DNA of 64,000 nucleotides from Saprospiraceae bacterium (GCA_022841345.1 JALHRR010000001.1:62001-126000); one strand, 5' to 3'. Shown: positions 26,158 through 34,652, counted from the stretch's first letter. Notes: a model not told the origin generated them from the letters alone. Translations and numbers: made by a program.

Positions 26158-26558
26158 GAAAGAGTTTTGCTTCTCACCTCAGCATAAAAGGGATGGGAAT
26201 GCAACTTTTTATGCTTGAGGCTCATGGCTTGAAGCTCGTTTTGCCGGCTCTCCTCGTTGGGCGATCGACTCACACCATCTGCAGAGTCGGCAGCGCCTTT
26301 TTTCAATGCGTCAAGAGACGCCAGCTTGTGGTGGGTGTGTGTATGGAGTGCGGGTTTTTGATCCTGGTAAGGAGACCCGGACCATCGTTGTGTTATGAAG
26401 GAGATATTGAGTAAGCAATGACAACTTCTATCTGGCTGTTCAACCAGTCCCCAAAGCTATGGTGATAACCAGCAACGGACCAATATATTTCGGAGCTGAT
26501 GAGCTTGTCCAAAAACCAAGCGGGGAGTTTCTTTCCAAAAAAAATTAGTAAAAAAACA
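26158..26558 (+). repeat. Mosaic repeat, leader module copy B and flanks
   Basis: The leader module (26263-26437) starts CGACTCACACCATCTGCAG and keeps AATGCGTCAAGAGACGCCAG and a GGTGGGTGTG block, but is not followed by a hairpin array; instead it ends near a CTGGCTGTTCAACC. An open frame of 93 codons over 26133-26414 is just this repeat and is not considered a gene. Confidence 0.7.
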
Positions 26559-26588
26559 TTTGATTAATTAACCTATAGCTTAATTTTG
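26559..26588 (+). promoter_or_regulatory. Bacteroidota-type promoter for the toxin-antitoxin-like pair
   Basis: TTTG at 26559-26562 and TAATTTTG at 26581-26588 with 18 nt between, close to the TTTG-N19/20-TAnnTTTG consensus. Transcription would start near 26595, which argues for the ATG at 26612 as the start of the downstream gene. Confidence 0.6.
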
Positions 26589-26611
26589 TGTTTAATAGAA
26601 GTGCTACCTTG

Positions 26612-27001
26612 ATGTATAGTTCTGACGATGGAAAGCGTAAAATATATATTGATGATAAGAATAGTGGGAAGATTCTTGCCTTTTTAAAAAGTGAAAAAGG
26701 CATGATGAAAAAATTTGAGCACATTGTTAAACTTCTATTGGAGCACCCTGCCGGAGCAACACGGGATTTATATGGACGGGAAAATATAGAAAAGGGCTGT
26801 GAATTTGTTACTGCAATGAAGCCATTTCCCGGAAGTATTCGAAATTCAAGGATTTATTGTCAGCATCATCATTGAAAGGACAATGAGCAAATCATCATAA
26901 CGGCTGAGCTTCTGGAAAAAAAGAAGAATCAAAAACTAACAATTTTGGAGAAGGAAATAATTCGACGAGTAGCATCCTATAATTATCAATTAAAAGACTG
27001 A
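26612..27001 (+). pseudogene. Toxin-like gene (RelE/HigB-type candidate) with in-frame TGA
   Basis: From ATG 26612 (or GTG 26588) the frame runs to a TGA at 26873-26875, right after RIYCQHHH. Reading on in the same frame gives another 41 residues (KDNEQIIITAELLEKKKNQK, then ending ASYNYQLKD) up to TGA at 27001, 2 nt before the HTH gene. The whole, about 130 aa, fits a small RelE/HigB-like toxin in which an F-x-G-x-x-N-x-R-I-Y strand is followed by a basic helix. The position directly upstream of an Xre-type regulator is the HigBA order. The family call is tentative. The stop is either a recent nonsense mutation, likely leaving the toxin inactive, or a sequencing error. Confidence 0.55.
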
Positions 27002-27003
27002 AG

Positions 27004-27360
27004 ATGAAAACTCACAATGGTTTCCAAGATTTTAACCACCAAACAAAAGCAGAAAAGCTGGAAAACAGAGCAAGCCTGCTGTCTTTAATTTTCATGTCCT
27101 GGATTGATAATGAGATGGAAAAGCAAAATATGTCAAAAAAGGAACTCGCCTTGAAAGTTGGTACCTCTGCTTCATACATCACCCAATTATTTCTTGGAGA
27201 CAAAAAACCAAATTGGAACATTTTGGCGAAAATGGAAGATGCCCTTGGAATTGAATTCTCAATTAATATAATATCAGCTACATCGCAAAAAGATAAAATT
27301 GATTTGCCGTCTTTTAAAAAAGTTTATAAAGCGGAGAGTATCGCGCCTGGGTCGAGTTAG
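27004..27360 (+). CDS. Xre-family HTH protein (putative antitoxin)
   Basis: 118 aa. A helix-turn-helix of the Xre/Cro type is clear at about 41-86: MSKKELALKVGTSASYITQL followed by P-N-W-N-I-L-A-K-M-E-D-A-L. The N-terminal ~38 residues (E-K-L-E-N-R-A-S-L-L-S-L-I-F) form a helix typical of antitoxin-type regulators, and the C-terminus is short and basic. It starts 2 nt after the extended toxin-like frame, so it should be co-transcribed and likely represses its own promoter at 26559-26588. Its intact state beside a broken toxin is the expected pattern of decay. Confidence 0.75.
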   Translation: MKTHNGFQDFNHQTKAEKLENRASLLSLIFMSWIDNEMEKQNMSKKELALKVGTSASYITQLFLGDKKPNWNILAKMEDALGIEFSINIISATSQKDKIDLPSFKKVYKAESIAPGSS

Positions 27361-27427
27361 AGGGTAGCAGACTGGTTGTTCGCCAATTAATTTGCAAATT
27401 TTCCTGTTGAGGCAGTACTCGATAAAC

Positions 27428-27562
27428 GATCAACTCACACCATCTACTGAGTGTGTAGCAACTTATGTCAATGCGTCAGGAGACGCCAGCTTGTCGTCGG
27501 AGACCTATGCGAGCTTGTTGTAATTAGGGCTTTAGCAGTAAAGGCGGTTGCAGCTATTTCCG
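27428..27562 (+). repeat. Mosaic repeat, leader module, copy C
   Basis: It opens CAACTCACACCATCTACTGAG, keeps AATGCGTCAGGAGACGCCAG and the CGAGCTTGTTGTAATTAGG block also found in copy A, and ends CAGCTATTTCCGG where array C begins. Shorter than copy A through loss of its middle. Confidence 0.75.
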
Positions 27563-27845
27563 GAAATATAGTCGATATGAAGTGATACCGAGGTTCGCTT
27601 TGCTCACTACGGCACAAGTGTCTTTCTACACCTTCGGTTTGAAAGGTGATGGTTCGATTCCTCACCACAAGTGTCTTTTCATGGAGCAAGCCATGAAAAG
27701 GTGATACCGAGGTCCTTAGATAGCGAGTGAACAACGTGAACCTCGCTATTCGTTTTACTCACTACGGCACAAGTGTCTTTATATTTTCAATTGCTTCGCT
27801 TTGAAAATATAAAGGTGATGGCTGACGCGCAGACAAGGAGGCAGC
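27545..27845 (+). repeat. Hairpin array C
   Basis: Same order as array B, but the second hairpin is replaced by a different one, CTTTTCATGG/CCATGAAAAG, still followed by GTGAT. The first stem (AGCGAA) is disrupted here. After the array come AGCTTGCAGC-type simple repeats, a small GGTGAC...GTCACC inverted repeat near 27877-27900, and CCGGCTGTT motifs up to 27990. Confidence 0.8.
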
Positions 27846-27990
27846 TTCTCCTGGCTGTTCCCTTGCAGCTTGCAGCGGTGACACTCATGCTTCGGTCACC
27901 ATCTACGACTTGAGGCTTGAAGCTTCTATCCGGCTGTTTTCTCGAAGCTCAAAGCTCGCGGCTCGAAGCTCATGGCTCGCAGCTTCCCCT

Positions 27991-28031
27991 AAAAAACAAA
28001 CGCCCCTCCCACCTGCGGGGGAAGAGCGTCC
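27991..28031 (-). terminator. Probable terminator of the TonB receptor gene
   Basis: On the minus strand an imperfect GC-rich stem (ACGC...CCCCC pairing with GGGAGGGGCGT around a GCAGGT loop) is followed by TTTGTTTTTT. It lies 36 nt after the receptor stop. Confidence 0.55.
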
Positions 28032-28066
28032 TTCAAAATAAAGCGATAAACCGAAAAGTATGTTCC

Positions 28067-30289
28067 TTAGAAATTGAAATCGGCTCCAATAGTCAGCAAT
28101 CTGGGCAGTCCAACTCTAATTCCCTGCGGCCTTCTGGAGGCAATGTATCTTTCGTCAGTGATGTTTTTAATCGCCACATGAAATCCCGTATTCCAGGCCG
28201 GAACTTTGTAAGAAATGGTCAGATCATGCACCCATCGGCTATCAATTAAGCCATTTCTGCCATCTGCTGAAGCAAGCGTACTGTTGATCTCATCCGTAAA
28301 TTGCTCCGCCATGAAATGTGAATTCCACTGAAATCCCAGACCAAATGCCCACTCAGCTCCTATACCGGCCCATAACAACCATTCAGGTGCATAAGGAAGC
28401 TGATTTCCCTTCACGTTTGTCAATTCTGACCCTACAAATCGGTCAGCTGAATAAGTAGATTGTACGTAAGTAAGGGCAGCCTCCAGGGTATAACTGTCCT
28501 TCAATTCCCACCATTTACCAAAATCAAAACGACCATTTAATTCCATTCCCTGATGTCTTGTGCGACCTCCATTGATCAGGCCTGTGGCATTGACATTTCC
28601 TGAAGATTGAGAGACAGGAATGATCTGGTTTTCAAAATCCATAAAGAATCCAGTGATGCCCAATTGATATATCTGAGCCTGTTCCCATCTGAATCCCAGT
28701 TCATAGTTGGTACTTAATTCTGCATCCAAATCCAGGGATGCTCCCTCACCTGTCAGGGCGTCTTTCACGCGAGGGGGTGCAAATCCACGATGCACTCCTG
28801 CAAATAATGTTACGTTTTCGGTTAGCGCATAATTGATTCCAGCTCCTGGAATTATAGCAACTGTCAGATCGGACGCGATGACACTGGTATCACGTGTCTG
28901 GTTGGAGCCATTAATGGCAAATCTACCTCTCAGGATATGTCTTTCATAATCAAACACCTCTAATCTGAGTCCGGCTGTAATAGAGAATTTCGGGCTGAGC
29001 TCCAGTTTGTCCTGAACAAATGCGGAATAGGCATATCCAGTACGGATTTCATTGTCTCTCATGTTTCCTGCTGCAGCATCCGCTTTGGCGCCAATGATAA
29101 ATTGTTCAAATGCACGCTCGTACATAAAGCGAAGTCCTGCGTCCAGGGTATTTTGTTTGCCTGCAAACTGTGTTTTCCAGGAAGATCTTGTTTCTAAACC
29201 TGCTACTTCAAATTGTCTGTTGCGATTGCCGGAGGTATTGAGCATATAGACAGCATCTCCCGGTATGTTCGGGTCGCCCCAGATTACTCCTGTTTGATTG
29301 GCAGCTGAAGGATTGGAGGAAAATTCTTGTCTCAGCCAGTTGCGTGTCGTGGTGTATGCAAATGCTGTGGTTTTTAATTTAAATGTATTGCTGACAGTCC
29401 AGTCATGAGTGAGAGAACTGTGATATCTTCTCACGGGCAGCTGATCGCCCGGCGCCATTCTCACAAAATCCTGGTCTCCGCTTTCGTACATGGATCGGGT
29501 AATACCAATATAAGTAGCATTGGATTGCTCGTCATACATTCCAATTTTCAATCCAATTCTGGATTTGTCATTCAATTCAACTTTGATTTTGGCACCGACA
29601 TCTGTTAGCTGGAAATCCATGGTACCCAGATCATTAGCCCGCTTGTGGAGACCATAGATCAAAAATCCTGTTTTTCCAATAGTGTTGCCATAGCTAACAT
29701 ATCCCGCGAATAACCCGCCTTGTCCACCTTTGATCCTCACCTGAGTTTGCTCCTGATCCGGTGGATCCTGAGTGATGAAGTTAATCACTCCTCCGGTGGT
29801 TTGTGGCCCGTAATAAATTTGACCACTTCCTTTCAATACTTCAATCCCCTGGATTTTATCGATAGTAGGAGAGAAATACATTTCCGGTTCACCATAAGGA
29901 TTCAGCGCCAGTGGGATTCCATCTTCCAGCATTAGTACATTCCTGCTGCGATCCGGATCCAGTCCGCGAATGCCAATATTGATGCGGAGACCTATGCCTT
30001 CTTCATCAGTGACATTCAGTCCCGGAGCCCGGCGAATGAGCTCATTCAGCGTGAATGGTTGCGTCTTTGCATTGTCTTTCGGTTGAATAAGGGTAAGCGA
30101 TCCGGGAATTTGCTTCAGCACACCGGGATAATTACCAACTACCATGATCTGCGGCATTTCAAAGGTTTTGATGGTATCTTCCTGATGCTCATTCAGCAGA
30201 TAGGCTGATGTATCCTGAGCGCTCAAAGGACTCAGGACGATCATCATCATGAAGTAAAATAATAAGGTTGGGCGTAAAATTGGGTCCAT
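28067..30289 (-). CDS. TonB-dependent outer-membrane receptor, FecA-like
   Basis: 740 aa. Signal peptide (to about 25, LSAQ), a TonB-box-like MPQIMVVGN segment near 45-53, then a plug domain with LNELIRRAPGLNV, I-G-I-R-G and G-x-G-Q-I-Y-Y-G-P-Q-T-T-G-G-V-I-N-F, then a 22-strand barrel with dense aromatic turns and a C-terminal F (GADFNF). It lacks the CarboxypepD_reg domain of SusC-type receptors and resembles ferric-citrate/siderophore receptors. Expected to import an iron chelate using TonB-ExbBD energy. Isolated: no FecR/sigma pair, lipoprotein or ABC genes nearby. Candidate regulatory elements lie upstream at 30306-30390. Confidence 0.9.
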   Translation of the reverse strand: MDPILRPTLLFYFMMMIVLSPLSAQDTSAYLLNEHQEDTIKTFEMPQIMVVGNYPGVLKQIPGSLTLIQPKDNAKTQPFTLNELIRRAPGLNVTDEEGIGLRINIGIRGLDPDRSRNVLMLEDGIPLALNPYGEPEMYFSPTIDKIQGIEVLKGSGQIYYGPQTTGGVINFITQDPPDQEQTQVRIKGGQGGLFAGYVSYGNTIGKTGFLIYGLHKRANDLGTMDFQLTDVGAKIKVELNDKSRIGLKIGMYDEQSNATYIGITRSMYESGDQDFVRMAPGDQLPVRRYHSSLTHDWTVSNTFKLKTTAFAYTTTRNWLRQEFSSNPSAANQTGVIWGDPNIPGDAVYMLNTSGNRNRQFEVAGLETRSSWKTQFAGKQNTLDAGLRFMYERAFEQFIIGAKADAAAGNMRDNEIRTGYAYSAFVQDKLELSPKFSITAGLRLEVFDYERHILRGRFAINGSNQTRDTSVIASDLTVAIIPGAGINYALTENVTLFAGVHRGFAPPRVKDALTGEGASLDLDAELSTNYELGFRWEQAQIYQLGITGFFMDFENQIIPVSQSSGNVNATGLINGGRTRHQGMELNGRFDFGKWWELKDSYTLEAALTYVQSTYSADRFVGSELTNVKGNQLPYAPEWLLWAGIGAEWAFGLGFQWNSHFMAEQFTDEINSTLASADGRNGLIDSRWVHDLTISYKVPAWNTGFHVAIKNITDERYIASRRPQGIRVGLPRLLTIGADFNF

Positions 30290-30305
30290 TTTGTTTGTTG
30301 TTTTT

Positions 30306-30390
30306 ATCTAAACTAATTCTAAATAACTATCGGCAAATGTAGTTTTGCTTCGGACATTCTCCAATTTATTTAGATTAATTCTTAATAAAC
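30306..30390 (-). promoter_or_regulatory. Promoter and candidate iron-responsive operators of the TonB receptor
   Basis: Minus-strand core promoter: ATTG (30362-30365) and TACATTTG (30334-30341) separated by 20 nt. Two similar AT-rich imperfect palindromes flank it, one upstream (around 30366-30388, TTAAGAATTAATCTAAAT) and one near the start site (around 30307-30328, TTTAGAATTAGTTTAGA). Both contain TTTAGA/TCTAAA half-sites in a spacing compatible with a dimeric repressor such as Fur. The promoter is seen; the regulator is inferred. Confidence 0.6.
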
Positions 30391-30525
30391 TTTACAAAAA
30401 ACAGACAAAAATGGATTGGCTTCTTTAGTTCAGCGACAAGGGATAATCGGAGTTAAATAGTTCATCACCTCAGTTTTCCAACCCTTTTTCACAGGCTTTC
30501 CTTGTAGCCGGTGTTTACAACAAGA

Positions 30526-30573
30526 AAACAGGAGTGCAGGGGCGATTCATGAATCGCCCCTACACTCCTGTTT
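30526..30573. repeat. 48-bp palindrome, copy 2
   Basis: Inverted repeat centred between 30549 and 30550 with a single mismatch; the inner 26 bp are the same as at 21953-21986, while outer arms differ (AAACAGGAGTG here). The rest of 30391-30737 holds one partial third-module-like segment (30645-30685), a CCGGCTGTT motif and GAAGCCA simple repeats. Confidence 0.9.
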
Positions 30574-30737
30574 CGACTGCTCACTCAACCCGAAGCTTCT
30601 TCTCCCGCCAGTTTCCTCTCCATTCTCAAGGTAAAGGCCGGGATAGGGTTCACACACCCACTCATAACTCCCACCCGGCTGTTCGCCAGAAGCCAGAAGC
30701 CAGAAGCTAAGTGTTCAACCAGCAACCAGCAATCTTT

Positions 30738-31811
30738 TCACGCCATAAAACTTCTCTGATCTATCACACCGACCAGTTTTCCATCCTTATAAACCGGAAG
30801 AATTCGGAAGTTATGGGCGAAAAATAGCTGGTATAGGTTCTTTAAAGGCATTTCTGCATCGATGGATTCGATGTTGGTAGATTTGTATTGTTGAATAAAA
30901 CTATCCATGTCAAGAGCTTGCATGGCTTTTTGTATACTTTGAACACTGAGATAACCCGATATATGACCTGAAACATCGGATACCAGAAAATAGGGTTCTA
31001 ATGTTCGTTTACTTCTGTCCCAGGCATAACTCATGGGATCGTATTCATACAGGACGGTAAACTGATCCCTATAAATATCTTCTGCTGTCTTATAACTTAG
31101 AAAATCATCCATTCTCACATGTTTCAGCTCATTGGCAGCAGAGAGAAAAATAAACACTCCAATGAAGGGCAATACATATTGTTCTACCCATAGCCCGCCT
31201 AATATGAATAATACAGCGAGCACCTGACCAATCCGGACGGCTATCAATGTAGATCTCACCCTGCTCCATCTCATCGAGAGTAAAGCTCTGAGGACTCTGC
31301 CTCCGTCCATAGGGAAGGCGGGAATCAGATTAAAAAAGAATAATACCACGTTCATTACTAACAACAATGGTAAAAAATCTCCCGGAAGTATGGTGACTTT
31401 TTCCCGTTCCTCTAGAAATTGTGAAAGATCAATTTGGAAGCCAAAAATGACCAATCCAACAATAATTGCTATCACCACATTGACCAATGGACCTGCTATG
31501 GCTATCAGAAATTCTTGCCTGGGATTGGATGGCAGATGAGTGAGTCTGGCAACTCCTCCAATAGGGGATAAGATAATATCCACCGTTTTTACATTAAATC
31601 TGCGGGCCATCAGCGCATGACCCAGTTCGTGTAATACCACACAAACAAATAAACTAATCACAAACAGTCCGTATAAGAGGGTTGATTGCCATGGCATTTC
31701 ATGCCTCAGCCCGATATATCCCACATACAAAAACAATAGGCCGAATGTCCAGTGAATTTTCACCGGTATTCCAAAAAGTGATATTACTCTGATCGCTCCA
31801 CCTTCAATCAT
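30738..31811 (-). CDS. Site-2-protease family (M50) membrane metalloprotease with CBS-like tail
   Basis: 357 aa. The zinc motif HELGH (61-65) lies in a membrane helix and the third ligand region is NLIPAFPMDGGR (161-172, Asp169). Five to six transmembrane helices fill residues 10-220. The C-terminal ~130 residues form a CBS-like regulatory pair (YFLVSDVSGHISGYLSVQS and FRILPVYKDGKLVGVIDQRS). This is the Rip/SpoIVFB-like branch with no PDZ domain. It would cleave a membrane-spanning substrate such as an anti-sigma factor or signal-peptide remnant. It is 21 nt downstream of the acyl-CoA dehydrogenase and co-oriented with it. Confidence 0.9.
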   Translation of the reverse strand: MIEGGAIRVISLFGIPVKIHWTFGLLFLYVGYIGLRHEMPWQSTLLYGLFVISLFVCVVLHELGHALMARRFNVKTVDIILSPIGGVARLTHLPSNPRQEFLIAIAGPLVNVVIAIIVGLVIFGFQIDLSQFLEEREKVTILPGDFLPLLLVMNVVLFFFNLIPAFPMDGGRVLRALLSMRWSRVRSTLIAVRIGQVLAVLFILGGLWVEQYVLPFIGVFIFLSAANELKHVRMDDFLSYKTAEDIYRDQFTVLYEYDPMSYAWDRSKRTLEPYFLVSDVSGHISGYLSVQSIQKAMQALDMDSFIQQYKSTNIESIDAEMPLKNLYQLFFAHNFRILPVYKDGKLVGVIDQRSFMA

Positions 31812-31832
31812 TTTTTTCCTGATTCTCAGATA

Positions 31833-32993
31833 TTAATATTCAGGATACAATTCACCATTCAGCACATTTCTGGAAATGACCAGCCTTTGGATTTCGGATG
31901 TTCCTTCGTAAATCTGTGTAATTTTGGCATCCCTCATGAGTCTTTCCACATGATATTCTTTCACGAAACCATATCCACCATGCACCTGCACAGCTTCCAC
32001 TGCGGAGCGCATGGCTACCTCTGAGGCAAATACTTTAGCCATAGAGGCTGCAGTAACATAGTCTTTGTTTTGATCTTTTAACCAGGCAGCTCTGTAAACT
32101 AATAATCGGGCGGCTTCAACTTCTGTTGCCATATCTGCCAGTTTAAATGCGATTGCCTGATGCTGGCTGATCGGCTTACCGAATGCTTCTCTTTCTTTTG
32201 AATATGCCACTGCAAGTTCCAGGGAACCGGCTCCAATACCGAGCGCTTGTGCAGCAATACCAATTCTTCCCCCTGATAATACTTTCATTGCAAATTTGAA
32301 TCCAAATCCATCTTCACCAATGCGATTTTCTTTGGGAACTTTAACATCATTATACATAATAGTATGTGTGTCTGATGCCCGGATACCCAGCTTATCTTCC
32401 TTAGCTCCGATGACAACGCCCGGCCAGCTGGTGTCTACGATAAAGGCATTAATGCCTCTGTGCCCTTTTTCCACATCGGTCTGTGCAATTACAAGATGTA
32501 TTCTGGAAGTTCCTCCGTTGGTAATCCAGTTTTTAGTTCCATTAATAATATAATGATCCCCCATGTCTACAGCCGTAGTGCGCTGAGAGGTGGCATCACT
32601 CCCTGCTTCCGGCTCGGAAAGACAGAATGCACCAATCCATTCACCGGTACATAGTTTTGTAAGATATTGTTCCTTTTGTGCACTGGTTCCATACTCTTCC
32701 AGACCCCAACACACAAGCGAATTATTGACAGACATGATGACGGAGCAGGAATTGTCGATTTTGGATATTTCTTCCATAGCTAAAACATAAGAAACGGTAT
32801 CCATTCCACCTCCTCCATATTCAGGAGAAACCATCATTCCCAGAAAACCAAGTTCAGCCATTTTTCTGACCTGTTCCTTAGGATAGCTCATAAGATTATC
32901 CCGCTCAATAGCACCGGGCTTCAATTCTTTTTGAGCAAATTCTCTGGCAGCTTCTTTCACAGCAAGTTGTTCTTCTGTAAGTTTAAAATCCAT
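31833..32993 (-). CDS. Acyl-CoA dehydrogenase (short-chain/butyryl-CoA type)
   Basis: 386 aa flavoprotein with the full family layout: N-terminal helical domain, FAD-binding strand CLSEPEAGSDA (about 127-137), a WITNGG loop, and a C-terminal domain with VQVHGGYGFVKEYHVERLMR and QIYEGTSEIQR. Glu363 is in the position of the catalytic base of butyryl-CoA dehydrogenases. Oxidises acyl-CoA to 2-enoyl-CoA and passes electrons to ETF. Conserved and ordinary; no other beta-oxidation genes are adjacent. The M50 protease gene follows on the same strand. Confidence 0.93.
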   Translation of the reverse strand: MDFKLTEEQLAVKEAAREFAQKELKPGAIERDNLMSYPKEQVRKMAELGFLGMMVSPEYGGGGMDTVSYVLAMEEISKIDNSCSVIMSVNNSLVCWGLEEYGTSAQKEQYLTKLCTGEWIGAFCLSEPEAGSDATSQRTTAVDMGDHYIINGTKNWITNGGTSRIHLVIAQTDVEKGHRGINAFIVDTSWPGVVIGAKEDKLGIRASDTHTIMYNDVKVPKENRIGEDGFGFKFAMKVLSGGRIGIAAQALGIGAGSLELAVAYSKEREAFGKPISQHQAIAFKLADMATEVEAARLLVYRAAWLKDQNKDYVTAASMAKVFASEVAMRSAVEAVQVHGGYGFVKEYHVERLMRDAKITQIYEGTSEIQRLVISRNVLNGELYPEY

Positions 32994-33251
32994 GCGGGTA
33001 TTTTTATTCAGTTAACAAACCAACCCCACAGAGGTTGAAATTGAGCGGCGAAGATACTAAAATCAATGAAGAGGCTTTTGCTTATTTAAAAATTACATTG
33101 GTAAAGATGGTGTCAGTTTTTAAAAATAGAAATAGGAGAAATTTTCATTTATTGCGACTTAACAGAGAATGAACTTTGAATATTAAGTAATATTGAGGCA
33201 TAAATTCCAGACTCCTTATCTGCATTAAATCTATCACCTAAAGAATTAAAA

Positions 33252-34652
33252 TTGAAATCAACTTCTGATTCAGGCTTGGTCAGATCCCTCGGATTGGGAT
33301 TTGTTGTTGTAGTGCTCATTTCCAATGTGATTGGATCGGGTGTTTACAAGAAAGTAGCACCTATGGCTGATCAACTGGGTTCTTCCGGCTGGGTACTGAT
33401 AGCCTGGGTCCTGGGAGGTCTGGTCACATTATTAGGGGCATTGAGCAATGCTGAAGTTGCCGGTCTTTTGGCAGATACAGGAGGTGAATTTGCTTATTTT
33501 AAGAAGATTTATAACCGGTTTGTCTCTTTCATGTATGGTTGGGCCAACTTTTCAGTGATTCAAACCGGAGCCATCGCCGCACTTTCATATGTCTTTGCGC
33601 AATCTCTTTTGTCAGTTGTTGATTTGCCGGATACACTTGTGTCCATGCAGGATTTTTCACTGGGTGGAGTTTTCTATCCTTTTCAGGATTTTACTACAAA
33701 ATTGGTAGCCATCGTACTCATTTTAACATTAACAATTTATAATACCAAAAGTATAAAATCCAGCGCCAATCTTAACAGAATCATACTGTGGCTGGTGGTG
33801 ACCGGGCTGAGTATTATCGTGATTGCCGGCATTACAAGTGGAAAAGCTGAATTTGCTCAGAGTTTTGATTTCTCTACTCCGGTCGATAAGCCGATCACAA
33901 TCAGTGCTATCTTCACTGCCATGCTGGCTGCTTTCTGGGCTTATCAGGGCTGGCCTTCCGTAGGCTTTTTGGGGGGAGAGATTAAAGAGCCACACAAAAA
34001 CCTTCCGAAGGGCATAATAATAGGAACTTTTACAATTATCGGAATCTATCTGATTGTCAATGTGACTTACCTTGCCATTTTGTCTATCGATCAGCTCAAT
34101 GCTGTCCATGCGGCAGGGAATCAGATTGCCGCAATTGAAGCGATCAGGATGATCTGGGGCAGAGGAGGCGTGATTTTCATCTCAGTGCTTATTTTGATCA
34201 CAACGCTGGGTTGTACGCATGCTACTATTTATGGCAGTGCCAGACCCTATTATGCGATGGCAAAAGAAGGATTGTTTTTTAAAAGCATGGCAACATTAAA
34301 CAGCTCCCATGTGCCCGGAAATGTAATGTGGTTTCAATGTATCTGGGCATGTCTGCTGGTTTTTTCGGGTACTTTTGATCAGCTTACTGATATGGCAGTA
34401 TTTGCAGTATTCATATTTTTTGGGGCAAGCGCTGTAGGGGTTTTTATACTGAGAAAGAAAATGCCCAATGCTCACCGACCATACAAAGCATGGGGATATC
34501 CGGTGGTTCCTGCCTTGTTTATTCTATTCTGTATTGGATTACTATTGAATACAATCATCACGCAGCCCCGGGAAGCATTTATGGGCATGATCCTGATGCT
34601 TTCAGGTGTACCGCTCTACCTCTATTTTAAGAAGAAAAATAAAGTGGAATAA
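33252..34652 (+). CDS. APC-superfamily amino acid permease
   Basis: 466 aa with 12 predicted membrane helices. Helix 1 carries the substrate-site motif SNVIGSGVYKKVAP (about 24-37), and the GWANF/AYQGWPSVGFLGGEIKEPHKNLPKG signature is intact in helix 6 and the following loop. This is the LAT/APA branch (amino acid/polyamine/organocation). The exact amino acid is not predictable. The start is TTG at 33252; the next Met candidates lie inside the first helix or beyond. Monocistronic as far as can be seen. Confidence 0.9.
   Translation: MKSTSDSGLVRSLGLGFVVVVLISNVIGSGVYKKVAPMADQLGSSGWVLIAWVLGGLVTLLGALSNAEVAGLLADTGGEFAYFKKIYNRFVSFMYGWANFSVIQTGAIAALSYVFAQSLLSVVDLPDTLVSMQDFSLGGVFYPFQDFTTKLVAIVLILTLTIYNTKSIKSSANLNRIILWLVVTGLSIIVIAGITSGKAEFAQSFDFSTPVDKPITISAIFTAMLAAFWAYQGWPSVGFLGGEIKEPHKNLPKGIIIGTFTIIGIYLIVNVTYLAILSIDQLNAVHAAGNQIAAIEAIRMIWGRGGVIFISVLILITTLGCTHATIYGSARPYYAMAKEGLFFKSMATLNSSHVPGNVMWFQCIWACLLVFSGTFDQLTDMAVFAVFIFFGASAVGVFILRKKMPNAHRPYKAWGYPVVPALFILFCIGLLLNTIITQPREAFMGMILMLSGVPLYLYFKKKNKVE

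Noticed and set aside
26133-26414. 93-codon open frame after the Kelch gene
   Set aside because: It overlaps the Kelch 3' end and then runs through the leader-module repeat; related repeats at 22.0 and 27.4 kb do not keep the frame.
26873-26875. TGA in the toxin-like gene as selenocysteine or reassigned codon
   Set aside because: TGA is used as a normal stop elsewhere in the window and no SECIS-like structure or selenoprotein homology is seen; a nonsense mutation is simpler.
22201-27845. Hairpin arrays as integron attC cassette sites
   Set aside because: No tyrosine integrase of the IntI type in the window, no conserved attC core pair, several hairpins per gap rather than one, and genes in both orientations.
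28067-30289. Plus-strand open frames across the TonB receptor region
   Set aside because: They are antisense shadows of a well-supported 740-aa receptor.
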